From Pseudomonadota bacterium (GTDB lineage: Bacteria; Pseudomonadota; Alphaproteobacteria; Rhizobiales; Xanthobacteraceae), in contig JAEWHT010000100.1 of assembly GCA_023387695.1 (NCBI GenBank), positions 1-28,908 on the forward strand: DNA of 28,908 nucleotides. The letters are read 5' to 3'. Positions within the stretch are counted from its first letter, which is position 1. Every line of letters begins with the position of its first letter. Both the position numbers and the translations under genes were made by a program. The notes beneath the pieces are model-generated. The model was not told the DNA's origin and did no database searches. It worked only from the letters and a program-made list of their open reading frames with translations. This document shows positions 1-7,499 of this stretch, piece by piece.

Positions 1-1
1 G

Positions 2-1141
2 TTCCCGACCACGAATTCGCTATTCCAGGCGGCCTCGGTCCTGACGGGAGCAACAACCCGGCAGGCGCTCGACAGCCTGTCGGGGGAAATTCACGCCAGC
101 CTGCAATCCTCGTTGATCGGCGACAGCTTCTATCTGCGTGAGGCGGTGCTCGGTCGTATCCAGCAGGGGACGTTCGGCTCTTCGACAGGCGCGATTGCAG
201 CACTCGGAATCGGCGGCTCGACCTTGGCCTATGCGGCCCCGTCCAACGCCTACGCTGCTGCGTTTCCCGTGAAGGCAACGCCGCAGCCGCAGCCGGTTCC
301 GGCCTACGATTACACCTGGTGGGCGCAAGGCATCGGCGGCAGCGGGAGCTTTAACAGCGATGGCAATGCAGCCGACCTGAAGCGCAGCTTTGGCGGCTTT
401 ATCACCGGCATCGATCGCCGGTTCGGAGCGAACTGGATCGCGGGCCTCGCCGCTGGATACAGCAATTCGAGCCTGAACGTGGATGCCCGCGCCAGTTCGG
501 CCAACATCGATACTGCGATGGCTTCGGCCTATGCTGGGGCTAGCTATGGTCCGTGGAATCTGCGTTCCGGCGTGGGCTTCGCCTGGAACAGCATCGGCAC
601 CAGCCGCACGATTGCGTTCCCGGGTTTCATGGACAGCGCGACCACCCGCTACGGCGCGCTCACCAGCCAGGCATTTGGCGAAGTCGGCTACGCCAGGGCG
701 TTTGGTGGTCTTGCGATCGAACCGTTCGCGGGGCTTGCCTATGTGCATCTCGACACCGAGGGCTTCGCCGAGAACGGGCCGGGGCTCGGGGCTGCGCTCG
801 CGGGGCAGAGTTCAAACGCCAATGTCGGTTATTCCTCGCTTGGCGTTCGCTTCGCTGAGACCTTTGCGCTCGCCAACGGCATGTCCCTGGTGCCGCATCT
901 GAGCGCGTCCTGGCAACACGCTTATGGCGACGTCACGCCGGGCAGGACGCTTGCCTTCGTCAATCCCGCGCTGACATTCTCGATTTCAGGCGTTCCGCTC
1001 TCGCGTGATGCCGCCGTCATTAATGCCGGGCTTGATCTCCAGCTGAACGCGCGTGCACGGCTGGGTATTTCCTATCTCGGCAACATCGGCGCAAATGCGC
1101 GTGATCAGGCCGCCAAGGGGACGTTCAACTGGTCGTTCTGA
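2..1141 (+). CDS. Autotransporter outer-membrane beta-domain protein (5' truncated)
   Basis: The frame is open from the window edge, so the N-terminal passenger is missing. The visible part begins with a linker reading ALDSLSGEIHASLQSSLIGD, a typical junction just before an autotransporter beta-domain. From about residue 100 onward there are alternating amphipathic strands rich in Gly, Ala, Tyr and Asn, including a WWAQGIGG segment and DRRFGANWIAGLAAGYS. The protein ends in an aromatic residue (FNWSF), the outer-membrane barrel signature recognised by the BAM complex. By family knowledge, such a C-terminal domain of about 280 residues forms a 12-strand pore that translocates its own passenger to the cell surface. 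What the passenger does cannot be said from this window. An internal ATG at 113 is an unlikely true start because the homologous linker continues upstream of it. Confidence 0.88.
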   Translation, partial: FPTTNSLFQAASVLTGATTRQALDSLSGEIHASLQSSLIGDSFYLREAVLGRIQQGTFGSSTGAIAALGIGGSTLAYAAPSNAYAAAFPVKATPQPQPVPAYDYTWWAQGIGGSGSFNSDGNAADLKRSFGGFITGIDRRFGANWIAGLAAGYSNSSLNVDARASSANIDTAMASAYAGASYGPWNLRSGVGFAWNSIGTSRTIAFPGFMDSATTRYGALTSQAFGEVGYARAFGGLAIEPFAGLAYVHLDTEGFAENGPGLGAALAGQSSNANVGYSSLGVRFAETFALANGMSLVPHLSASWQHAYGDVTPGRTLAFVNPALTFSISGVPLSRDAAVINAGLDLQLNARARLGISYLGNIGANARDQAAKGTFNWSF

Positions 1142-1187
1142 GTGTGCGTTGCCGATCGTGCGACTCTCGTGGCACGGGCGACCGGGT

Positions 1188-1976
1188 CTAGAGATCGACC
1201 GCGTGAAAGGTGTCGAAGCGGATGCCGCTGAGCAGCGCTTCGTAGGGCGCGCCCAGCGAGATCAAAACGGAATCATAGGCTTGCTTTCGCCCTGCCAGGT
1301 CGAAGACGTAGCGCGTCCGGTAAATGTCGGGCCTGGTCGTGCCCGCGCTCGCCCAGCGCGAGGCAAAGCCGGGCATTTTCGCAACGCGATCCAGTACGGC
1401 TTGAAATGCCGGATTGTCTGTCGCGATCCCGGTTTCATGGCGCACACGATGCACGATCGCATCGGCGACCTCTTCCCAATTGTCGAGCGCCTCACGCAAG
1501 CGACCGGGCGCGAAGATGAGTTCGAGCACGTTGACGTGGCTCTCACGCGCCGTCAGTTCGGGTCCAATCAGCGCGGAAAAAAGCTCTCGTGCGGGACCGT
1601 TCGTATCGATGACGTCCCAGATCTGGTCCTTCACGAGCAACGGGACATCCCGGTGGGCTCGCTTCACCTGCTCGATCACCTCGCGAACCCGGCTGCCCTC
1701 TGCGGGAGGCTGTGCGGCAATATCGAGCCGTGGCTTGAAGCCTGCGGCAAGACGCAACGTGTTGTGTTCGGATCGCGGTACTGCGAGCGCGGTGGAGATG
1801 GCTTGGAGCATAATCTCGCTTGGCCGCGCCTTGTCACTTTCGAGATAGCTCAAATGCCGGGTGGAGACTCCAAGTTCGAGCGCGAGATCGAGCTGGCTCA
1901 GCTTCGCCGCGGTTCGCCAATAGCGCAAGAGCGCCCCGAGTGTCGCCAGCGGTTTCGTCTGGATGGGATTGTCCAA
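1188..1976 (-). CDS. XRE-family transcriptional regulator with MmyB-like ligand domain
   Basis: The 262-residue protein has an N-terminal helix-turn-helix of the Cro/C1 type at about residues 12-66 (LRYWRTAAKLSQLDLALELG, then STRHLSYLESDKARPS). The rest, about 100-262, resembles the MmyB-like ligand-binding (MLTR, PAS-like) domain: LLVKDQIWDVIDTNGPA, then FAPGRLREALDNWEEVA, and a C-terminal YEALLSGIRFDTFHAVD. Regulators of this architecture commonly sit divergently beside oxidoreductase or small catabolic genes and control them. Here the divergent neighbour is the EthD-domain gene at 2121, and a perfect palindrome (2027-2043) lies in the shared 144-bp intergenic region. The effector is unknown; a fatty acid ligand has been proposed for one family member. 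The gene converges on the autotransporter, with a 46-bp gap. Confidence 0.9.
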   Translation of the reverse strand: MDNPIQTKPLATLGALLRYWRTAAKLSQLDLALELGVSTRHLSYLESDKARPSEIMLQAISTALAVPRSEHNTLRLAAGFKPRLDIAAQPPAEGSRVREVIEQVKRAHRDVPLLVKDQIWDVIDTNGPARELFSALIGPELTARESHVNVLELIFAPGRLREALDNWEEVADAIVHRVRHETGIATDNPAFQAVLDRVAKMPGFASRWASAGTTRPDIYRTRYVFDLAGRKQAYDSVLISLGAPYEALLSGIRFDTFHAVDL

Positions 1977-2026
1977 TCGGTGCTTTCCATGCTTGGCCGG
2001 CAGTTTAGCACGTGGCCGGCGTTCCC

Positions 2027-2043
2027 ATAACCTTGAAGGTTAT
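2027..2043. promoter_or_regulatory. Perfect 17-bp palindrome, candidate operator
   Basis: The sequence is ATAACCTT-G-AAGGTTAT, an 8+1+8 perfect inverted repeat. It lies 50 bp upstream of the start of the divergent XRE/MmyB regulator and 78 bp upstream of the EthD gene. Its position and symmetry suit a dimeric regulator binding between two divergent promoters. Assigning it to the neighbouring XRE protein is inference. Confidence 0.5.
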
Positions 2044-2120
2044 CGCGGCCGCCGGGATCGCAGGGCAAGGATGGTGCGGCAGGACCGTGAACCTCCTGCT
2101 TCCCAACAGGAGCCCCGAGA

Positions 2121-2504
2121 ATGATCAAGACCATCATGTGCATCCGCCGCAAGCCCGGGCTCAGCGGCGAGGAATTCGAACATCATTGGAAGCACGTTCA
2201 CGGACCGCTGATTGCGCGGATGAAAACCGAACTGCGTATCCTTCGCTATGTTCAGTCTCGCGCCAACGAGGACGTCGTGAGCGACATCCTGCGCAGGCTG
2301 AGGAACGGTCCAGCCAAGTTCGACGGTCTTGGCCAGGCCTGGTTCGCGTCACTCAAGGATCTGATTGAGGTCGCCGATAACCCCGGTTCGGTCGCGGCTC
2401 TCAAGGCGCTGCGGGAGGACGAGCTCAGGTTCATCGACCTCGCGAACTCTCCGATGTTCGTCGTGGAGGAAGACGTCGTGTTCGACGATCTGAGCCCCGG
2501 ATAA
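2121..2504 (+). CDS. EthD-domain protein
   Basis: The 127-residue protein begins MIKTIMCIRRKPGLSGEEFE and continues HHWKHVHGPLIARM, the usual EthD-family opening with its conserved paired histidines followed by HGPL. The length fits one ferredoxin-like (dimeric alpha-beta barrel) EthD domain. Family members are small cytosolic proteins often found in degradation operons. EthD itself is required for ether degradation in actinobacteria, but the biochemical role of most homologues is unknown. The start is supported by an AGGAG-type site about 10 bases upstream. The gene is divergent from the XRE/MmyB regulator and may be its target. It is followed by a palindromic terminator-like repeat. Confidence 0.85.
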   Translation: MIKTIMCIRRKPGLSGEEFEHHWKHVHGPLIARMKTELRILRYVQSRANEDVVSDILRRLRNGPAKFDGLGQAWFASLKDLIEVADNPGSVAALKALREDELRFIDLANSPMFVVEEDVVFDDLSPG

Positions 2505-2518
2505 CTAAAAAGCTCATG

Positions 2519-2555
2519 AAAACAACCCCGCAGCTACTGTGCATGGGGTTGTTTT
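2519..2555. repeat. Palindromic repeat acting as bidirectional terminator (copy A)
   Basis: Arms AAAACAACCCC (2519-2529) and GGGGTTGTTTT (2545-2555) form an 11-bp perfect inverted repeat around a 15-nt loop. The hairpin ends in a T run on both strands and sits between two convergent genes, so it can terminate both. The minus-strand reading shares 18 identical bases, CAAAACAACCCCATGCAC, with a second site at 27685, which marks it as a member of a dispersed repeat family. Confidence 0.75.
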
Positions 2556-2574
2556 GACGGTTCGGGACTGAATC

Positions 2575-3651
2575 TTAGGTCGCGCAGACGATCACGCCGT
2601 ACCAGCCGAGCCCGCGATAGGTCTCGTAGCCCGGCGTCGCATGGAAGGCGATCATCGACCCCGAGCGGTCCTGGTAGAAGCCGGAGCGCTCTCCGTTGAG
2701 CGAGAGCGAGATGCGCTCGCTGAGGATGCCCTGGCCGTCGGAGGCCGCGATCACACGAAAATGCGAGTCGACCAGCAACACGCGGGCCTTGTCGGCATCG
2801 CCAACGCGCACGCCTTGTACGATCGCGCGCGCCTGCGGCTCCCAGTCGAAATGGATGGCGAGCACGCCGAGCGGGGCGCCGTTGGCCTGGCCGCCGGCGC
2901 GGACGCTGGCGCAGTAGGTCGCGACCTGGGCGTTGCCGAGCAGCGGCTGGTTCTCGACATCGCCGGCGACATAGTCGTCGCCGGAGCGCAGGGTCTTCGC
3001 CTCGCGAAACCATTTGGTGTGGGCGACGTTCTGGCCGACCACGCGAAAGCGATCTCCGCGACCGTTGGCGATGACGTTGCCATCGAGATCGCAGAGCCAG
3101 AGGTCGAGATAGACGGTGTAGGCGCCGAGGATGACGCCGAGCCGCTGCGAAGCGTAGCCGACGGCGGCCGGGGCAGGCGAGGCGGCGCAATCGACCACGG
3201 CGGAATCGGTTGCCCACCAGCGCACGTCGCAGGTGCGCTCATAGAGGTTGCGGTCGATCAGTTCGATTGCGTTTAGCGACAGGTCCATCATGCGCTCGCC
3301 GCGCGAGCGCTGGCTCATGCGCTCGATCGAGGAGACGAGGTCGCCGGTGCGCTTGGTCAGCTGGGTTTCGAGCTCGCGCGCGATAGTTTCGACCTGCTGG
3401 CCGACGCCGCGCACCTCCTGCGCCACCACCGCGAAGCCCGCGCCCTGCGCGCCGGCCCGCGAACTCTCGATCAGCGCGTTGAGCGCCAGCATCTTCATCT
3501 GGTTGGTGATCTGCTGGATCGACTTGGTCTTGTCGACCGCGATCTGGTTGACCTCCGCGGTCAGGCGGTTGATCAGCGCGGAGATGTCGGAATCGTCGTC
3601 AGCGGGTTCGGTGGTAACAGGCTTGGTTTTCAGGCCCAGCGCAGCGGACAT
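2575..3651 (-). CDS. Soluble methyl-accepting chemotaxis-like protein with C-terminal Cache-like domain
   Basis: The 358-residue protein carries a methyl-accepting signalling hairpin near its N-terminus, about residues 30-110. It includes LALNALIESSRAGAQGAGFA followed by VVAQEVR, the conserved tip that contacts CheA and CheW. The C-terminal part, about residues 135-358, resembles a Cache/PAS-like sensor (YLDLWLCDLDGNVIANGRGD; TKWFREA; YETYRGLGWYGVIV). No transmembrane helix or HAMP domain is visible, so the protein should be cytoplasmic. The order, signalling segment before sensor, is the reverse of classical receptors, and the signalling region is short. I chose the ATG at 3651 because AAGGAAAG precedes it at good spacing; an upstream GTG at 3708 would add 19 residues. 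It probably signals through a Che array, or through another kinase system. Confidence 0.8.
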   Translation of the reverse strand: MSAALGLKTKPVTTEPADDDSDISALINRLTAEVNQIAVDKTKSIQQITNQMKMLALNALIESSRAGAQGAGFAVVAQEVRGVGQQVETIARELETQLTKRTGDLVSSIERMSQRSRGERMMDLSLNAIELIDRNLYERTCDVRWWATDSAVVDCAASPAPAAVGYASQRLGVILGAYTVYLDLWLCDLDGNVIANGRGDRFRVVGQNVAHTKWFREAKTLRSGDDYVAGDVENQPLLGNAQVATYCASVRAGGQANGAPLGVLAIHFDWEPQARAIVQGVRVGDADKARVLLVDSHFRVIAASDGQGILSERISLSLNGERSGFYQDRSGSMIAFHATPGYETYRGLGWYGVIVCAT

Positions 3652-3923
3652 CGGGACTTTCCTTGGCAATGAGGCGTGATCTGCAAAGAACCCGGAACTA
3701 AAACTCACAGATCGAATATCAGTAGATTTCGAGGATTCCCTCTAACGCCCACTTAATTTGCTGTCCGCGTCGCTGCTCAAATGGTAGTCAGATCGCTCAG
3801 CAAATCGGCAATCCACCGCTTTGTGGGCCGCTGACATTGCAATTGTCCGAGGATTCCCGGCGAATCCTGCTGACCGGATGCGGCCTCGCGCCGTTGCGCA
3901 ATCCCTGACTTGAACCTCGAATC

Positions 3924-5765
3924 ATGACGCCGCCCGCCACCGCCTTGCCCGTCGAAATGCCCCAGGCCTTCCTGGGTGTGGCGCGCTCGCTCACCGACAA
4001 GCTCTGGCGCAGCCGGCTGGATGCGCGCGGCGCCGCCACCGCGCTCGCCATCGTGCAGCGTCACCAACTGCCGGAATTGCTGGCGCGGGTGCTGGCCGGC
4101 CGCGGCGTCGACATTGACGCCGTGCCGGACTTTCTCGATCCGACCATCCGCAAGCTGATGCCCGATCCGTTCACGGTGACGGAGATGGAGGCCGCATCAA
4201 AACGCATCGCGGATGCGGCGGTGAAAGGCGAGACCGTCGCGATCTTCGGCGACTACGACGTCGACGGCGCGACCTCGGCGGCGCTTCTCGCCTGGCATCT
4301 GCGGCATTGCGGGCTCGATCCTCTGATCCACATTCCCGACCGTATTTTTGAGGGTTATGGTCCCAACGTCGAAGCGGTGCGCGGCCTCGCGGCCAAGGGC
4401 GCCACGCTGCTCGTCACCGTCGATTGCGGCACCACAAGCATCGAGCCGCTGGCCGAAGCCAAACGGCTCGGCATGTCCGTGGTTGTGATCGACCACCACC
4501 AGGCCGGCACGGAGCTGCCGGAGGTGGATGCGCTGGTCAATCCGAACCGGCTCGACGATCTCTCCGGCCTCGGCCATCTCGCCGCGGTCGGGCTGGTACT
4601 GGTCACGCTGGTCGCGGTCAATCGCGAGCTGCGCCAACGCGGCTTCTGGAACGCGGAGATGCCCGAGCCCGATTTGCTCGGCATGTTGCACCATGTCGCA
4701 CTCGGTACAGTTGCGGACGTTGCCCCGCTAATCGGCCTGAACCGCGCTTTCGTCGCCAAGGGGCTGATCGCGATGCGGCGGCGCGACCATGTCGGGCATA
4801 CCGCGCTGATGGACGTAGCGCGGCTCAATGGGCCGCCGGAGGCCTGGCATCTCGGCTTCATGCTGGGCCCGCGCGTCAATGCCGGCGGCCGCATCGGTCG
4901 CGCCGATCTCGGCGTGCGGCTCTTGCTCGAAGGCGACAGCGTCGAGGCCGCGCGGATCGCCGCAGAGCTTGACCGCCTCAACAGCGAACGCCGCGTCATC
5001 GAGCAGGCCGCCGAAGCGCAGGCCGAAGCGGAGGCGCTGGCCTCGATCGGCCTCGAGGACAAGCTCGGCGTGATCGTCACCGCGTCTGAAGGCTGGCATC
5101 CCGGCGTGGTCGGTCTCGTTGCCTCCCGCTTGAAGGAGAAATTCTCGCGGCCGGCTTTTGCCATTGCGCTTGAGCCCGGCGGCATCGGCACCGGTTCGGG
5201 CCGCTCAATCGCCGGCGTCGATCTTGGCAAGGCGGTGCGGCAGGCCGTCGCTGACGGCATTCTGCTCAAGGGCGGCGGGCACGCGATGGCCGCGGGCGTG
5301 ACATTGCGAAAAGAGAAGCTCGCCGAATTCCGCGCCTATCTCGAGAACGCGTTGGCACAGGACGTTGCCGAGGCACGCCACGTCAACGAGCTCTATGTCG
5401 ACGGCGCGATCTCGGCGCGCGCGGTCACGACGGAGCTTGCGACCACGCTCAATCGCGCCGGGCCCTTCGGCAGCGGCAATCCGGAGCCGGTTCTGGCGCT
5501 GCCGGCGCATCAGCTCGTCTTTGCCGACGAAGTCGGGCAGGCGCATCTGCGGCTACGGTTCAAATCGGGCGACGGCTCGATCGTCAATGGCATCGCGTTC
5601 CGATCGGTCGGCCAGAAGCTCGGCAATGCCTTGGTCGCCAATCGCGGCCAACAGCTGCATGTCGCTGGCTCGCTGTCGGTCGATCGCTATCAGGGGGCTG
5701 AACGCGTGCAGTTTCGCGTCATCGACGTGGCACTACCGGACCAGGGGCCATCCGTGATTAGGTAA
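3924..5765 (+). CDS. recJ: Single-stranded-DNA-specific exonuclease RecJ
   Basis: RecJ degrades single-stranded DNA 5' to 3' and acts in RecFOR recombination, mismatch repair and base-excision repair. The 613-residue protein carries the DHH-family motifs in order: GDYDVDG at 109-115, VTVDCGT at about 164-170, and DHH at 190-192. The GPRVNAGGRIGRAD segment lies around residue 315. The DHHA1 region follows, with HPGVVGLVASRLKEKFSRPA, GTGSGRSI and GGHAMAAG, and then a C-terminal OB-like region. The length is close to E. coli RecJ, with a modest N-terminal extension common in alphaproteobacteria. No strong ribosome binding site precedes the ATG. The 215-bp region upstream holds no gene that I can see. 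The SDR gene starts 30 bp downstream. Confidence 0.97.
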   Translation: MTPPATALPVEMPQAFLGVARSLTDKLWRSRLDARGAATALAIVQRHQLPELLARVLAGRGVDIDAVPDFLDPTIRKLMPDPFTVTEMEAASKRIADAAVKGETVAIFGDYDVDGATSAALLAWHLRHCGLDPLIHIPDRIFEGYGPNVEAVRGLAAKGATLLVTVDCGTTSIEPLAEAKRLGMSVVVIDHHQAGTELPEVDALVNPNRLDDLSGLGHLAAVGLVLVTLVAVNRELRQRGFWNAEMPEPDLLGMLHHVALGTVADVAPLIGLNRAFVAKGLIAMRRRDHVGHTALMDVARLNGPPEAWHLGFMLGPRVNAGGRIGRADLGVRLLLEGDSVEAARIAAELDRLNSERRVIEQAAEAQAEAEALASIGLEDKLGVIVTASEGWHPGVVGLVASRLKEKFSRPAFAIALEPGGIGTGSGRSIAGVDLGKAVRQAVADGILLKGGGHAMAAGVTLRKEKLAEFRAYLENALAQDVAEARHVNELYVDGAISARAVTTELATTLNRAGPFGSGNPEPVLALPAHQLVFADEVGQAHLRLRFKSGDGSIVNGIAFRSVGQKLGNALVANRGQQLHVAGSLSVDRYQGAERVQFRVIDVALPDQGPSVIR

Positions 5766-5795
5766 CGGCCGAAACAACAAAAAAAGGGAGTGAAC

Positions 5796-6605
5796 ATGGC
5801 AGGACAGGTTGAGGGCAAGGTTGCGCTGGTAACGGGCGGCGCGTCCGGAATTGGCGAGGCCATCGTCGAGCTATTTGCGCGCGAAGGCGCGACAGTCGTC
5901 ATCACTGATATCGACGAACTGCGCGGGCCCGAGCTCGCCACGCGCGTGACAAAAGCCGGCGGCAAGGCGATCTTTCTGGAGCAGGACGTCACCAGCGAGG
6001 AGCGCTGGATCGAGATCGTTGCAGACATTGCCAAGCGTTACGGCAGGCTCGACATCATGGTGTCCAATGCCGGCATCGGCATTGCCGTGCCCTCGATCAC
6101 CGACATGACGCTCGCTGATTGGCGCAAGCAGAATGCGATCAATCTCGACGGCGTGTTTCTCTCGGTGAAGCACTGCCTGCCGTTGATGCGCAAGCATGGC
6201 GGTGGTTCGATCGTGATGATGTCGTCGCTCGCGGGCCTGCGCGGTGCGCCAGGACTCTCGGCCTATTCGGCGACCAAGGGCGGCGTGCGGCTCTTTGCCA
6301 AATCGATCGCGATGGAGTGTGCAGCAGCCGGTGACGGGATCCGCGTCAATTCGGTCCATCCCGGAATCATCGACACGCCGATATGGGGCAAGATCCCGAC
6401 GGGCGCGACCGGCGCCGGCCAGAACGCGCCGATCGATCCCGAAGAGCGGGCCAAGGTTGCGACGCCGCTTGCCCGCGCCGGCCAGGCTGCGGAGATCGCT
6501 TCTGGCGTGCTGTATCTGGCGTCGGATGCCTCGCGTTACGTCACCGGCAGCGAGCTCGTCATTGATGGTGGCATGAATGCCGGCGGGGTGCCGCGGCGGG
6601 CGTGA
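5796..6605 (+). CDS. Short-chain dehydrogenase/reductase (SDR)
   Basis: This is a classical SDR of 269 residues, an NAD(P)-dependent oxidoreductase with a Rossmann fold. The cofactor motif TGGASGIG lies at residues 13-20, an acidic residue after the second strand (TDID, about 37-40) suggests preference for NAD, and NAG is at 91-93. The catalytic residues are Ser144 and YxxxK at Tyr157/Lys161 (AYSATKGG). VHPGIIDTPIW and the C-terminal SELVIDGGM are also typical. The substrate cannot be predicted. The ATG at 5796 is preferred over a GTG at 5790 because the AAAGGGAG site lies just upstream of it. It follows recJ by 30 bp and may be read through from it. Confidence 0.93.
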   Translation: MAGQVEGKVALVTGGASGIGEAIVELFAREGATVVITDIDELRGPELATRVTKAGGKAIFLEQDVTSEERWIEIVADIAKRYGRLDIMVSNAGIGIAVPSITDMTLADWRKQNAINLDGVFLSVKHCLPLMRKHGGGSIVMMSSLAGLRGAPGLSAYSATKGGVRLFAKSIAMECAAAGDGIRVNSVHPGIIDTPIWGKIPTGATGAGQNAPIDPEERAKVATPLARAGQAAEIASGVLYLASDASRYVTGSELVIDGGMNAGGVPRRA

Positions 6606-6633
6606 GACACGCAGGGCAGGGTGGCGGCCGCAG

Positions 6634-6657
6634 GGGCTGACGCGCAGGCGTCGGCCC
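6634..6657 (+). terminator. Hairpin after the SDR gene, possible terminator
   Basis: A 10-bp stem (GGGCTGACGC with GCGTCGGCCC, one G-U pair) closes a 4-nt loop 28 bp after the SDR stop codon. No U tract follows, so intrinsic termination is uncertain. Confidence 0.4.
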
Positions 6658-6701
6658 TGTAAAACGCTGCCGTCTCCTGCCCGAAAGAGGTCTTCTTCGC
6701 C

Positions 6702-7493
6702 ATGGCGCATAGCCTTCACGCCTCCTCACCCGCGCCCATCCGCTCGAATCGCCCGGACCTCGCCACCGACGCGATCCGCACCGCGCGCGAAGATCTCGCC
6801 GCCTGCTTCCGCATGGCCGCGCGCAACGGCTTTGAGGAGGGCATCTGCAACCATTTCTCGGCCGTCGTGCCCGGCCACGATGACCTCTTCCTCGTGAACC
6901 CTTACGGCTACGCCTTTCGCGAGTTGACCGCGTCAAAGCTGCTGATCTGCGATTTCCACGGCCACGTGCTCGACGGCGAGGGCGAGCCGGAGGCGACCGC
7001 GTTCTACATCCACGCCGAGATGCACAAGCGCCTGCCGCGCGCGAAGGTCGCCTTCCACACCCACATGCCCTATGCGACGGCGCTGTCGATGACCGAAGGC
7101 GATCCGTTGATCTGGGCCGGCCAGACCGCGTTGAAGTTCTATGGCCGCACCGCAGTGGACCGCGACTATAATGGCCTCGCACTCGACAACCGCGAAGGTG
7201 CGCGCATCGCGTCAGCCGTAGGCGATGCAGAAATCGTCTTCATGAAGCATCACGGCGTGATGGTGCTGGCGCCGACGATCGCCGAAGCCTGGGACGATCT
7301 CTACTACCTCGAACGCGCCGCCGAAGTGCAGGTGCTGGCGATGTCGACGGGCCGCAAGGTGCTGCCGGTCGATGCGGCGATTGCGATGGAAACTTACAAG
7401 CAGATGCGCGAAGGCGATTCTGAATCCGCGCGGCTGCATCTCGCCGCGATCCGCCGTCAGCTCGATGCGGAGGAGCCGCAATACCGGCACTGA
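6702..7493 (+). CDS. Class II aldolase/adducin family protein
   Basis: The 263-residue protein matches the class II aldolase/adducin domain over about residues 23-215. Metal-binding histidines are visible in FHTHMP (His119 and His121) and in KHHGVMV (His183/184). GICNHFSAVVPG corresponds to the N-terminal substrate-binding loop. Characterised bacterial relatives include fuculose- and ribulose-phosphate aldolases or epimerases, but the long, oxidoreductase-neighbour form common in proteobacteria has no settled substrate. The gene follows the SDR gene in the same direction with a hairpin between, so it may be a separate unit. The stop lies 6 bp from the convergent lytic transglycosylase. Confidence 0.9.
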   Translation: MAHSLHASSPAPIRSNRPDLATDAIRTAREDLAACFRMAARNGFEEGICNHFSAVVPGHDDLFLVNPYGYAFRELTASKLLICDFHGHVLDGEGEPEATAFYIHAEMHKRLPRAKVAFHTHMPYATALSMTEGDPLIWAGQTALKFYGRTAVDRDYNGLALDNREGARIASAVGDAEIVFMKHHGVMVLAPTIAEAWDDLYYLERAAEVQVLAMSTGRKVLPVDAAIAMETYKQMREGDSESARLHLAAIRRQLDAEEPQYRH

Positions 7494-7499
7494 GACTGA

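Noticed and set aside
3730..3858. Direct repeat CGAGGATTCCC at 3730-3740 and 3848-3858
   Set aside because: Eleven-base matches within a 29-kb window are expected many times by chance. No related structure or function is visible.
4355..5269. A 304-codon minus-strand frame inside recJ
   Set aside because: It is the antisense shadow of recJ, whose DHH and DHHA1 motifs are intact on the plus strand.
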